Source: Rheinheimera maricola (GTDB lineage Bacteria > Pseudomonadota > Gammaproteobacteria > Enterobacterales > Alteromonadaceae). Taken from it: a DNA stretch of 64,000 bases. This document shows positions 39,099-47,775 of this stretch, one piece after another. How positions within the stretch are numbered: the stretch's first letter is position 1; each line of letters begins with the position of its first letter. The DNA lies in assembly GCF_016918075.2 (NCBI RefSeq), contig NZ_JAERPS020000004.1, positions 186,001 to 250,000 on the forward strand, written 5' to 3'. Position numbers and translations under genes: made by a program. A model generated the notes under the pieces. The model was not told the origin of the DNA and ran no database searches. It worked only from the letters and a program-made list of their open reading frames with translations.

Positions 39099-39596
39099 TT
39101 ATCTGGCCGCTTTGTGCAAATTCAATAGTTTACTTTGTTCTTTGCTAAGTACTATTACCTGAGTACCAGTTAGCTGATCTTGCAATGCCAAGCCTTTACC
39201 CCAGCGCAGCCAAAGCCAGATGTTACCCAAACCAAACAATGCACTAAGGGCACGCAGCGCTGCTTGCTTCAGGCTGATAGCAGCACCATTTTGCTGTACC
39301 AGCAATAAGCGCCAAGCACGCATACCGAGGGTTTGGCCACCTGTGCACCAGAAATACAAATAAAACCAAGCAAACCATAGCAATGAATACAGCTGAAACC
39401 AGATCTTATGTTTGGTAATAAAGTCGGCATGGTCAGTGTAATTAGCCAGTGAAATTACGCCGATGCTGTTTAACAATGCTACCAGCACTAACGCCAGCCC
39501 CATCGCCGCCATCCACAGCGCTGCCAAAATTAACCAATCGTACATTATCGCCGCTAAACGGCGTACCAGGCCCGCTCGGGGTGCATCAGCAAACAT
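39099..39596 (-). CDS. RDD-family membrane protein
   Basis: 165-residue protein with the RDD signature: Arg in AGLVRRLAAIMYDWLILAAL, the Asp of that helix, and GGQTLGMRAWRLLLVQ. Three or four membrane helices. Function is unknown in general; some relatives are Na+/H+ antiporters. It converges on lptG. Confidence 0.88.
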   Translation of the reverse strand: MFADAPRAGLVRRLAAIMYDWLILAALWMAAMGLALVLVALLNSIGVISLANYTDHADFITKHKIWFQLYSLLWFAWFYLYFWCTGGQTLGMRAWRLLLVQQNGAAISLKQAALRALSALFGLGNIWLWLRWGKGLALQDQLTGTQVIVLSKEQSKLLNLHKAAR

Positions 39597-39674
39597 AAAC
39601 CATTCCGGCTAGTGAAAAACCGTGCAAGTGTAGCATGCAGGCCTATTTTTTCGAAGCCGCACTCTTTGTATCCT

Positions 39675-41081
39675 TTACTGTGGTATCGCGGGTGTGGTTG
39701 CCATTTTCTGCTGCAATTTTGCAATCAGACGCTGATAACGTTGTTGGCCAGGGCCTGCATCCGTTACCTGCGCCAAACGTAATACTGTCATTCCGCTGTA
39801 GTGACCGTTGGCAAATACAGCGGCAATATTATCCCAGCCATGGTGCTGTGTTACGCCGGCAGCGAGCGCGTTTTCACCTTTAATTGTTACCTGCTGCCTG
39901 TTTGCTTCGGCGCCAACCCAGGCGACCAGACTCTTAGCCATTGATTGGCTTTCGGTAGCAGGATTGTCGTCCATCTCCAGTGCAGTAAAGTGCAATATCA
40001 CACCGCGTGGCTCTGCAGCGTAACGTGCTGCCAGCGATATTATGCCGCTATAGCCGAAGCCATTTTCACTGGCATAGGTACTATCACTGGCAATTAAACC
40101 GGCGGCCAGCTCGGCACTGCGCCGGCTGTTATCATTGGCGGCTATTTTCCAGTGAATTCCGGGGATCTTAAACCCCAATTCGATATTGGCCAGTTCGTTG
40201 TTAAAAGCTAGCATTGCGGTATCCAGCATCCGCTGACCATGGGCCAGCAAGGCATTGTGATACCAGCGGATAAAATCACGGCCATCGGCAGTATTAAACT
40301 GGGCGCCACTGTGGATAAAAATATCGCCATTAGCCGGTGGCATCAGCTGGCTAAAATCTGTGTGAGCACTTTGCCATGCCAGATTCAGCTGGGAAATCTG
40401 CTGATATTTCTGCTGCATAGCCTGGCGAAAATCGGCAACAGCCAGTGCTGAATAAGCCTGAAAGCCACCGCGGCTGGGATATGAAGTACGGTCGCCGTCG
40501 TGGCTGTTATAAGAGGGGTAACGCAGCTCACCGGCTGGCCCCATAGAAATATTAATTTCACTGATATCCGGCGCCAATGCAGCATAACGGGCAGCAAACG
40601 CCTGCATAAATTCGCTGTATTGCGCCAGCACCCATTGGTCTGCCCACAACGACACGGTTTCTGTTGAACGGTTGCCAAACTCGCTTTGATACTGCAAATC
40701 AGCGCTGCTAACGCCTTGAGCAGCATAGTGCTGCCAGATCCACACAGGCAGGGGTATATCGCAGTCATCACCCACATTACCACCGCATTGGTGCAGTGCC
40801 ATAATGGGGATAATTTTTAAGCCAGCGCCGCGGATGTCAGCAAATATATTGTCATAGTACTGCCAGTTAAATTGCTGATCGCCGGCTTGCTCAACCAAAC
40901 CCCACCATACATCAACAGATACACCCTCAACGCCAATCTGCCGTGCCATTGTCAGTTGTTGGCGAAATTCTGCGCGGTCTTCTACCTGCAACGGTGCCAT
41001 TACGTTGGCGCTAAAGGTTTTTGCTGTTAGTGGGCATAGTAGTAGCGGATAAAGCAGTAGCATAAATAGTATCGAACGCAT
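39675..41081 (-). CDS. Secreted glycoside hydrolase family 14 beta-amylase
   Basis: Exo-acting beta-amylase releasing maltose from alpha-1,4-glucan ends. The signal peptide is SILFMLLLYPLLLCPLTA. Both GH14 signatures are present: HQCGGNVGDDCDIPLPVW (about residues 97-114) and GPAGELRYPSY with the catalytic acid Glu185. The second catalytic Glu fits KGENALAAG (Glu403), and LHFTALEMDD also matches the plant and bacterial enzymes. 468 residues, without an obvious starch-binding domain. No other starch genes adjoin it. GH14 is sparse in gammaproteobacteria, so horizontal acquisition is possible. Confidence 0.93.
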   Translation of the reverse strand: MRSILFMLLLYPLLLCPLTAKTFSANVMAPLQVEDRAEFRQQLTMARQIGVEGVSVDVWWGLVEQAGDQQFNWQYYDNIFADIRGAGLKIIPIMALHQCGGNVGDDCDIPLPVWIWQHYAAQGVSSADLQYQSEFGNRSTETVSLWADQWVLAQYSEFMQAFAARYAALAPDISEINISMGPAGELRYPSYNSHDGDRTSYPSRGGFQAYSALAVADFRQAMQQKYQQISQLNLAWQSAHTDFSQLMPPANGDIFIHSGAQFNTADGRDFIRWYHNALLAHGQRMLDTAMLAFNNELANIELGFKIPGIHWKIAANDNSRRSAELAAGLIASDSTYASENGFGYSGIISLAARYAAEPRGVILHFTALEMDDNPATESQSMAKSLVAWVGAEANRQQVTIKGENALAAGVTQHHGWDNIAAVFANGHYSGMTVLRLAQVTDAGPGQQRYQRLIAKLQQKMATTPAIPQ

Positions 41082-41267
41082 CAGCTTGTCTCGTTATTGT
41101 CGTTGCCGTATTAAACCGTGCTTTTGCAGCTAAGTTTTGCCCGGTTACGACATTTTGCGTTGGATACCCCAATATAAGCCGATACGTCACACAACCAGCA
41201 TAACCTGGCGATTTTTTTACCTTCTGCTGCAATTTTGTGCAACTAAGCCGCTGTGGCATAAATTCGC

Positions 41268-41295
41268 TTGCGCCAGCCAATTTGCATCGTATAAT
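41268..41295 (+). promoter_or_regulatory. Promoter of tRNA-Leu
   Basis: TTGCGC (41268-41273), 16 bp, TATAAT (41290-41295), followed by a GC-rich discriminator about 30 bp before the mature tRNA. Good spacing and a perfect -10. Confidence 0.75.
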
Positions 41296-41325
41296 GCAGG
41301 CGTTTACCTCAAAATATCCCTCAGT

Positions 41326-41412
41326 GCCTGGGTGGCGAAATCGGTAGACGCAGCGGATTCAAAATCCGCCGGGGGAAACTCCGTGTCGGTTCGAGTCCGA
41401 CCCTAGGCACCA
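41326..41412 (+). tRNA. tRNA-Leu (anticodon CAA)
   Basis: 87 nt with encoded CCA. Acceptor stem GCCTGGG/CCTAGGC has one G-U pair. The anticodon stem GCGGA/TCCGC encloses the loop TTCAAAA, giving anticodon CAA. A long variable arm (GGGGGAAACTCC) and the T-arm with GGTTCGAGTCC are typical of class II tRNA-Leu. Confidence 0.97.
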
Positions 41413-41712
41413 ATAATCTCAGTAAGTTACCACTGTGTTCCAAACCAATTTATCCTAGATATCAAGTCTTCTTGCTAAGCACTTTGCCGCATTTGCTGTT
41501 CAATCGGGCCGTTGCCAATGGCGAAAAATAATTTGGTACCCAATGCTTTAAGTGCGCTAAAACAACACCTGAAAAATAGCAGGTAAATTTTACCAAACAC
41601 CTGTCGATCTTTGCTTTCCCCATCCGACTAACTAACGTGAGTTAATTACTGCTATCTTTACTGCTGCATTAGCAAGCTGTGACAGGGTATTGCCAACTTT
41701 AGGAGCGACGCG
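41413..41712. other. Intergenic region between tRNA-Leu and VOC gene
   Basis: 300 bp without a convincing reading frame. It holds a short palindrome GGTAAATTTTACC (41582-41594) and nearby ACCTG/CAGGT repeats that could form a small hairpin. An SD (TAGGAG) precedes the VOC start. I see no RNA gene here. Confidence 0.5.
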
Positions 41713-42108
41713 ATGAAATTTAACCCGGTAGTACATTTTGAAATTTACGTAGAAAACATGGAGCGCGCCAAAGCGTTTTATCAGGCGCTGTTTGATATCA
41801 AGCTGGAACATATACCATCACCCACGCCGGAGGTTGAGATGGACATGTGGTTCTTCCCGATGGATAAAGAAAACGGCATGAGTTATTACGGTGCCGGCGG
41901 TAGTCTGGTGAAGATGGCTGGCTTTACCCCGGGCGGCGGTGGCACGCTAGTGTATTTTGGCTGTGAGGATTGTGCAGTTCAGGCTGAGCGCGCAGTAGCC
42001 AATGGTGGCAGTATCCACCAGCCGAAAATGTCGATTGGTGCGCATGGTTTTTGCGCCGTAGTGCGCGACACTGAAGGCAATTTAATCGGCCTGCACTCGA
42101 TGACATAA
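41713..42108 (+). CDS. VOC family (glyoxalase/bleomycin resistance-like) protein
   Basis: 131-residue vicinal-oxygen-chelate fold. VHFEIYVENMERAKAFYQAL is the classic first beta-alpha-beta module, and RDTEGNLIGLHSM the closing strand with a metal-ligand-type position. Substrate is not predictable. SD TAGGAG lies 8 nt before the ATG. Confidence 0.88.
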   Translation: MKFNPVVHFEIYVENMERAKAFYQALFDIKLEHIPSPTPEVEMDMWFFPMDKENGMSYYGAGGSLVKMAGFTPGGGGTLVYFGCEDCAVQAERAVANGGSIHQPKMSIGAHGFCAVVRDTEGNLIGLHSMT

Positions 42109-42145
42109 GTTAGTTATAGTGGCTACAACTTTTAACTCTCAATGA

Positions 42146-42445
42146 TTAACATTGATCAAATTGGCTGAGCAGGTCCATGCGTTGATGTAACACTCTGGCG
42201 ACATCGATTCCACCCTGACGGGGTTTGTAGAAAATAATATGCCTGCCCGAAGGAAAACTTTTTGCGCCGGAAAACACTTCATCACGCACTCGCCCTAAAT
42301 CGGGATGCTGAGCCAGAGTCAGCAGCGAGTTATGCAGACTTTCTATATAGAGTCTGGCTTGCTGCTTACCCCAAACCTCTATTGTGGTTACCGATATTTC
42401 CTTAATATCGGTTTCAGCAAGCAGAGATAGCTTATAATCAGCCAT
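42146..42445 (-). CDS. parE-like: ParE/RelE-superfamily toxin
   Basis: 99-residue toxin of the RelE/ParE fold: LLAETDIKEISVTTIEVWGK, LYIESLHNSLLTLAQHPDLG, SGRHIIFYKPRQGGIDVARV and LHQRMDLLSQF. The DIxEI N-terminal helix and the RVLHQRMD end fit the ParE subgroup, which usually poisons gyrase; the target here is inferred. It overlaps the antitoxin gene by 8 bases. Confidence 0.9.
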   Translation of the reverse strand: MADYKLSLLAETDIKEISVTTIEVWGKQQARLYIESLHNSLLTLAQHPDLGRVRDEVFSGAKSFPSGRHIIFYKPRQGGIDVARVLHQRMDLLSQFDQC

Positions 42446-42692
42446 CTATTCCCCGACTCACATCATCGAAAATATCCAGAGCGTTTTTGGCAGAGTGTGT
42501 CCCTGCTGACAATTGTTCAAAGCCCCGTGCAACCTCCTGTCGCAATATCTCCAGCTGTTGTTGCTTTGCTAAATCCTTTTCAAACAGCAACCGCAGGCCA
42601 TCCCGAATTACTTCACTTGCTGAGGTGTATAAACCAGATGAGATCTTTTCATTGATGCGTTTTTCAAATTCATGACCCAAAGTAATGTTCAT
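42438..42692 (-). CDS. parD-like: ParD/CC2985-family antitoxin
   Basis: 84 residues: MNITLGHEFEKRINEKISSG opens a ribbon-helix-helix, and YTSASEVIRDGLRLLFEKD is the family signature, followed by a toxin-binding C-terminal helix. SD AGGAG lies about 8 nt upstream of the ATG. It precedes and overlaps the toxin gene, as expected for type II pairs. A perfect 20-bp palindrome lies 34 bp upstream. Confidence 0.92.
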   Translation of the reverse strand: MNITLGHEFEKRINEKISSGLYTSASEVIRDGLRLLFEKDLAKQQQLEILRQEVARGFEQLSAGTHSAKNALDIFDDVSRGIDG

Positions 42693-42725
42693 AGTCCACT
42701 CCTAAAGCTAACTGCACATTACAGT

Positions 42726-42745
42726 CATGTTATGCGCATAACATG
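42726..42745. promoter_or_regulatory. 20-bp perfect palindrome, probable ParD operator
   Basis: CATGTTATGCGCATAACATG reads identically on both strands. It lies 34 bp upstream of the antitoxin ATG, where type II antitoxins autoregulate. Confidence 0.75.
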
Positions 42746-42892
42746 CACTTTTCAAGGTGCAGCGAACAGCAAAACATTTTATTGGTAATTAATAAGCGTT
42801 CGATACGTATTAACTATGAATTTTTGTCATGAGTTAATGAAATAATATCATTTTTATTCATGCAGTCTTGCGCGTATAACTTATGCACTGCT

Positions 42893-42916
42893 TAACATCT
42901 AGACATCTAGATGTTT
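42893..42916 (+). promoter_or_regulatory. Tandem MetJ boxes upstream of mesX-mesD
   Basis: Three consecutive 8-mers, TAACATCT, AGACATCT and AGATGTTT, match the met box AGACGTCT at 5, 7 and 6 of 8 positions. They lie 34 bp before the ATG at 42950. MetJ binds two or more adjacent boxes with S-adenosylmethionine as corepressor. Confidence 0.75.
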
Positions 42917-42949
42917 TTGTCGGCAAGTTAGCAAGAGGGATACCAAGGC

Positions 42950-43927
42950 ATGAAGAACAACGATTTCAGTTTTACCATTAAGCGTATTCGGTTTGATGAG
43001 CATTATCAGCCGGCGGACAGTACCCGTATCACCACCAACTTTGCTAATTTGGCTAGAGGTGAGTGGCGCCAGCAGAACTTGCGCAACGCGTTAAACATGA
43101 TTAACAATCGTTTTAATGCGTTGGCGCAATGGGATAACCCTAAAGGCGATCGCTACTCTGTTGAGCTGGACATTATTTCGGTGGCAGTGGATATTGCCGG
43201 CAAGGGTGATGTCTTTCCGTCGATTGAAGTATTAAAAACCCATATTGTCGATCACAAAACCAACGAGCGCATTGAAGGCATTGTCGGCAACAACTTTTCC
43301 TCTTATGTGCGGGATTATGATTTCAGCGTATTACTACGCGAGCATAATAAGCAGCAAGCTCAGTTCAGCGTCCCGGATAATTTTGGCGAGCTGCACGGCA
43401 AGCTGTTCAAAAATTTCGTTAGCTCAGATGCTTACAAACAGCACTTTAACAAGCCACCGGTGATCTGCCTGAGTGTGTCGGATAACAAGGTTTATCGGCG
43501 CACGGAAAACCAGCATCCGGTATTGGGGGTGGAGTACCTGGCAAACGAGTCGTCGTTAACCGAGCAGTATTTTAACAAGATGGGTTTGCAGGTGCGCTAT
43601 TTTATGCCGGCAAACAGTGTTGCGCCGCTGGCCTTTCATTTTGTTGGTGACTTGCTTAACGATTACAGCAATCTTGAGCTGATTAGCACCATCAGCACCA
43701 TGGAAACCTTTCAAAAAATTTACCGGCCAGAAATTTATAACGCCAATGCGGTCGCCGGCAAAAGCTATCAACCGAATTTGAAGAACCAGGATCATTCCAT
43801 CACGCAAATTGTGTATGACCGTGAAGAGCGCCGCAAGCTAGCCATAGCGCAGGGCAGGTTTGCTGAAGAGCACTTTATTAAACCGCACCGGGCAACGCTG
43901 GAACAATGGTCGGCTAATTGCGATTAA
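42950..43927 (+). CDS. mesX: DUF1852 protein, MesX-type partner of a core methionine synthase
   Basis: 325-residue DUF1852 protein. Members occur next to short MetE-like proteins; the pair MesX-MesD is described as an oxygen-requiring, folate-independent methionine synthase system (established for relatives, not tested here). The family is recognised from FSFTIKRIRFDEHYQPADSTR, NFANLARGEWRQQNLRNAL and the partner gene 24 bp downstream. The protein has no signal peptide or membrane segment. Tandem MetJ boxes precede it. Confidence 0.87.
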   Translation: MKNNDFSFTIKRIRFDEHYQPADSTRITTNFANLARGEWRQQNLRNALNMINNRFNALAQWDNPKGDRYSVELDIISVAVDIAGKGDVFPSIEVLKTHIVDHKTNERIEGIVGNNFSSYVRDYDFSVLLREHNKQQAQFSVPDNFGELHGKLFKNFVSSDAYKQHFNKPPVICLSVSDNKVYRRTENQHPVLGVEYLANESSLTEQYFNKMGLQVRYFMPANSVAPLAFHFVGDLLNDYSNLELISTISTMETFQKIYRPEIYNANAVAGKSYQPNLKNQDHSITQIVYDREERRKLAIAQGRFAEEHFIKPHRATLEQWSANCD

Positions 43928-43951
43928 TTAATCAGTCGGATAACAAAATTT

Positions 43952-44995
43952 ATGAACAAGCATTTACTACAAAAAACGCTATTACCTACTTCAACGGCTG
44001 GCAGTTTACCTAAACCGAGCTGGTTGGCAGAGCCTGAAACACTGTGGTCACCCTGGAAATTACAGGGTGAAGAACTTATTGCCGGTAAACAGGATGCGCT
44101 GCGGCTGGCATTGCAACAGCAGCAAAGTTCAGGCATTGATATTGTCAGCGATGGCGAGCAAAGCCGGCAACACTTTGTCACCACCTTTATTGAGCACTTA
44201 AGCGGGGTGGATTTTGATAACCGTAAGTCGGTGCGGATCCGTGATCGCTATTATGCCAGTGTGCCAACGGTAGTGGGCCCGGTGTCACGGTTAAAGCCGG
44301 TGTTTGTCGACGATGCTAAGTTTTTACGCGGGCAAACCACGCAGCCAATAAAGTGGGCCTTGCCTGGCCCGATGACGATGATCGACACCTTGTATGATAA
44401 CCACTATAACAGCCGCGAAAAGCTGGCCTGGGAATTTGCCAAAATACTGAATCAGGAGGCAAAAGAGTTAGAGGCCGCCGGGGTGGATATTATTCAGTTT
44501 GATGAGCCGGCTTTTAACGTGTTTTTCGATGACGTAAACGAGTGGGGCATTACGTGTTTAGAGCGCGCCATCGAAGGGCTTAAATGCGAAACGGTAGTGC
44601 ATATTTGCTATGGCTATGGCATTAAAGCCAATACCGATTGGAAAAAAACTTTGGGTGCTGAGTGGCGACAGTACGAGAAGATTTTCCCTCAGCTGCAAAA
44701 ATCCAATATCGATATTATCTCGCTAGAGTGTCATAACTCGCGGGTACCGATGGAGTTACTGGAACTTTTACGTGGCAAAAAAGTGATGGTAGGTGCCATT
44801 GATGTAGCAAGCAACCGCATTGAAACCGCAGAAGAAGTAGCGGCTACACTGAGAAAAGCGCTGCAGTATGTCGATGCTGACAAGCTTTACCCCTGTACTA
44901 ACTGCGGAATGGCGCCGTTATCGCGTGAGGTTGCCAGCGCCAAGCTAAACGCCCTGGCTGCAGGGGCTGAAATTGTACGTAAAGAGCTACTTTAG
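43952..44995 (+). CDS. mesD: Core-MetE (MesD-type) methionine synthase
   Basis: 347 residues, corresponding only to the catalytic C-terminal barrel of cobalamin-independent MetE; the N-terminal folate-binding half is missing. Zinc ligands fit His217 and Cys219 (VVHICYGYG), Glu in SLECHNSR and Cys in CTNCGM. LPTSTAGSLPKPSWL is the typical opening. With DUF1852 upstream it fits the MesD family, which transfers a methyl group to homocysteine from a donor other than methyltetrahydrofolate. Same operon and MetJ control as mesX. Confidence 0.88.
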   Translation: MNKHLLQKTLLPTSTAGSLPKPSWLAEPETLWSPWKLQGEELIAGKQDALRLALQQQQSSGIDIVSDGEQSRQHFVTTFIEHLSGVDFDNRKSVRIRDRYYASVPTVVGPVSRLKPVFVDDAKFLRGQTTQPIKWALPGPMTMIDTLYDNHYNSREKLAWEFAKILNQEAKELEAAGVDIIQFDEPAFNVFFDDVNEWGITCLERAIEGLKCETVVHICYGYGIKANTDWKKTLGAEWRQYEKIFPQLQKSNIDIISLECHNSRVPMELLELLRGKKVMVGAIDVASNRIETAEEVAATLRKALQYVDADKLYPCTNCGMAPLSREVASAKLNALAAGAEIVRKELL

Positions 44996-45210
44996 TTTTG
45001 TCGCATCCAGCTTGCTGGCCAGAGCCCCCCGGCGAGCCCACCATTATCCTCTGCGTATTGAAAAATCAATGTTCCTAACTTTACTATTTATTCTGACGCA
45101 ATGGTCTATACTGACCTTCCCATGCAGAGGATTATCATCCAGGGCATTATCATCGAAAACTACTGCCAGGCGGCACGTTATCAAGCAAAAACTAGGGATA
45201 GGGGCGGTGT

Positions 45211-47727
45211 ATGAATTACAAAATCAGACAAGCTATTGCTGATCTTATTGAACTTGCTGCCAGCACCAGCAGTAATAAGTGGCTTGCTCTGGTGGTGGAT
45301 GATTCGCTCGAGCCATTGATACACTCGACTGCTGATGCAGCAGAAATCAGTTCGTATCTACAAGCTGCCGAGCAGCTTATTGACAGACAATCCAGAGAAC
45401 TTATCAAGATTGAGCTACAAGAAACGGTAGCGGTATTGAACGGTGAAACTTCCCGTTCAACCTTTATGACCGCCAGGACGCTTAAAGCCGTGAATCTATT
45501 CAATGCCAAGGGGGAGCATCAGGGGTTACTGGTTGCGCTTAGTGTTACGCCAAAACAGTCCGACAATCTGAAAGAAGACGCACTGCCGCGCATTGCTCAA
45601 CTTGCTGAACAGTTTATCTCTGCCGGTACCTTAGAAGATCAGAGCCAGCAAGCGCTGGAGCATAGTTTTAATATCAACCGCGCGATCCTCAATACGCTTT
45701 ATGATGCGGTTGTTATGACAGATCTGCAGGGGCATATTCAGAGTGTGAATCCGGCATTGGAGAAAATGTTTGGCTATCCGGAAAATGAACTGATTGGCGA
45801 GTCGATTACCAAGCTAATGCCACCTGAAGTAGCACATCATCATCCTGACTACATGCTTGCCTACGCTGAGGGCAAAACAGCAGGAAAAATTATGGGTAAT
45901 GTGCGCGCCGTAACGGGGCTTAGAGCCGATGGCAGCCGCTTTACTCTGCAGATTGCTGTAACCGAAGCCAGGGTCGGGGCTGAACGCCTTCTGGTCGCTG
46001 CCTTGCAGGACATTACTGAAAGTGAAGAAGCCAGATTAAATCTGAAGCGCTTTCGCAAAACACTCGATAGTACACTGGACTGCGTTTTTATGTTTGATGC
46101 AGATACCCTGCAGTTTTTCTATGTAAATCAGGGGGCTGTAGACCAGCTGGGCTATACCCCAACCGAGCTGCTTAAACTGCATCCGTATGACATAAAACCG
46201 CATTATCCGGAACCTGAATTCAGAAAGATGATAGCGCCACTGGTAAGCGGAGAGGTTCCCCGCCTGAATTTTCAAACGGTTCATCGCCACAAAAATGGCC
46301 ACGAGTTGCCAGTGGATATCTTGTTGCAGTATGTCAAACTGGAAGGCGAGTCCGCCAGGTTCATCGCCATTGTCAGGGACATAACCGTGCAGCAGCAATA
46401 TAAGGAGGCAATAGAACACCTGGCATATTTCGACCCGTTGACTAATCTACCAAACCGCAGCCTGATTGCGATAAGGCTGGAGAATTGTCTGCGCAACTGT
46501 GCCAAAACTGGCTTTTTTGGCGCCGTTATGCTGACCGACCTGGACGATTTTAAATCGATAAACGATACCCTGGGGCATCGCGATGGCGACCAGCTCTTGA
46601 TTGAAATCTCTAGCCGTTTTGCCAATGTGCTGGGTGATCGCCATGCTATTTCAAGATTGGGCGGCGATGAATTTTTAGTGGTTATCAATACCCGCCACCA
46701 GGACTACAGTGCTGCACTCGATGAAGTTAGCTACATAGCGAAGCAGCTGTTGACTGCGGCGGCGCAGCCTACCGATACTCTAGGCCATGCACCGCCAATA
46801 TCAACCAGCATCGGCTTGGTACTTTTTAACGATGATTCCACCTGCGCCAGCGAGTTGATGAGGATGGCCGACATTGCGATGTATGATGCCAAGAAAAAGG
46901 GGAAGAACCATTTCAGTCTGTTTGACGACATCATGCAAAAAGAGCTGGTAGAAGAGCATGAGCTCACGGCAGACCTTAACAGAGCCTTATTGGCGGAGAA
47001 TGAAATCGTGCCGTGGTTTCAACCCAAAGTGGATAGGAACGGCAGATTTATCGGGTTTGAAGCACTAGCCCGATGGCAACATCCTGAACGCGGGCTGCTT
47101 AACCCAATAAGTTTTATCGAACTTGCTGAAAAGAAGAACCTGATGGTGCCACTTAGTGACCAGATACTATTGAAAACCTGCAGGTTAATGAATAGCTGGC
47201 GTGAGCAATTCTCCATAGACAACCTAACAGTCTCTGTTAACATCAGCCAAAGCCAGCTTGCGATGGGTAACTTCCCGGATAAAGTCGCTAAAACACTGGT
47301 TGAAACCGGGTTGCCGGCATCGGCATTGATACTTGAGGTTACGGAAAGCGTTATTGCAGAAAACATTGCTGCCAGTATTCAGCAAATGGGCCGACTTCGG
47401 GCTATGGGCGTGCGTTTTTCTTTAGATGATTTCGGCACGGGGTATTCCTCCTTATCTTACATACGACAGCTACCGATTGATGAACTGAAGATTGACAGAA
47501 GTTTTGTCAATACTCTACTGAGTGATTCGGAAACCCGCTCGATCGTAAAAATTATTTTGTTGTTAGCAGACGCACTGAAATTAGATGTTATAGCGGAAGG
47601 TATCGAACAGGAAGAGCAATGGCAGGCTTTGCACGAACTGGGTTGCTCAGGATTCCAGGGCTACTTTTTCAGTCGTCCCCAACCGCCTGAAATCATTTTT
47701 AAACAGCTGCAGGCAAGTTACGAGTAA
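45211..47727 (+). CDS. PAS-PAS-GGDEF-EAL cyclic-di-GMP protein
   Basis: 838 residues, no membrane segment. An N-terminal region of about 140 residues has no family I recognise. PAS domains follow at about 160-270 (LYDAVVMTDLQGHIQSVNPA) and 285-400 (LDCVFMFDADTLQFFYVNQG), then a GGDEF domain with intact GGDEF near residue 482 and no RxxD inhibitory site, and an EAL domain with FEALARWQHPE (about 614), DDFGTGYSS and IAEGIEQEE. Both catalytic motifs look complete, so it could make or break c-di-GMP; phosphodiesterase activity is more likely in such fusions. Confidence 0.93.
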   Translation: MNYKIRQAIADLIELAASTSSNKWLALVVDDSLEPLIHSTADAAEISSYLQAAEQLIDRQSRELIKIELQETVAVLNGETSRSTFMTARTLKAVNLFNAKGEHQGLLVALSVTPKQSDNLKEDALPRIAQLAEQFISAGTLEDQSQQALEHSFNINRAILNTLYDAVVMTDLQGHIQSVNPALEKMFGYPENELIGESITKLMPPEVAHHHPDYMLAYAEGKTAGKIMGNVRAVTGLRADGSRFTLQIAVTEARVGAERLLVAALQDITESEEARLNLKRFRKTLDSTLDCVFMFDADTLQFFYVNQGAVDQLGYTPTELLKLHPYDIKPHYPEPEFRKMIAPLVSGEVPRLNFQTVHRHKNGHELPVDILLQYVKLEGESARFIAIVRDITVQQQYKEAIEHLAYFDPLTNLPNRSLIAIRLENCLRNCAKTGFFGAVMLTDLDDFKSINDTLGHRDGDQLLIEISSRFANVLGDRHAISRLGGDEFLVVINTRHQDYSAALDEVSYIAKQLLTAAAQPTDTLGHAPPISTSIGLVLFNDDSTCASELMRMADIAMYDAKKKGKNHFSLFDDIMQKELVEEHELTADLNRALLAENEIVPWFQPKVDRNGRFIGFEALARWQHPERGLLNPISFIELAEKKNLMVPLSDQILLKTCRLMNSWREQFSIDNLTVSVNISQSQLAMGNFPDKVAKTLVETGLPASALILEVTESVIAENIAASIQQMGRLRAMGVRFSLDDFGTGYSSLSYIRQLPIDELKIDRSFVNTLLSDSETRSIVKIILLLADALKLDVIAEGIEQEEQWQALHELGCSGFQGYFFSRPQPPEIIFKQLQASYE

Positions 47728-47775
47728 GAAAAAATGCAGCATAAGTGAGGCAGTGGCATTGATTCCCAATCCCTC

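Noticed and set aside
44996-45040. Possible terminator after mesD (GCTTGCTGG pairing with CCGGCGAGC)
   Set aside because: The stem needs two G-U pairs and no T-run follows, so I did not list it as a terminator.
45046-45132. Inverted repeat ATCCTCTGC/GCAGAGGAT, 9 bp arms, upstream of the GGDEF-EAL gene
   Set aside because: The arms are about 70 bp apart and have no flanking structure, so chance is a sufficient explanation.
44973-45242. An 89-codon frame across the mesD end and the GGDEF-EAL start
   Set aside because: It overlaps both genes out of frame and its product resembles nothing; it is a chance frame in a 215-bp intergenic region.
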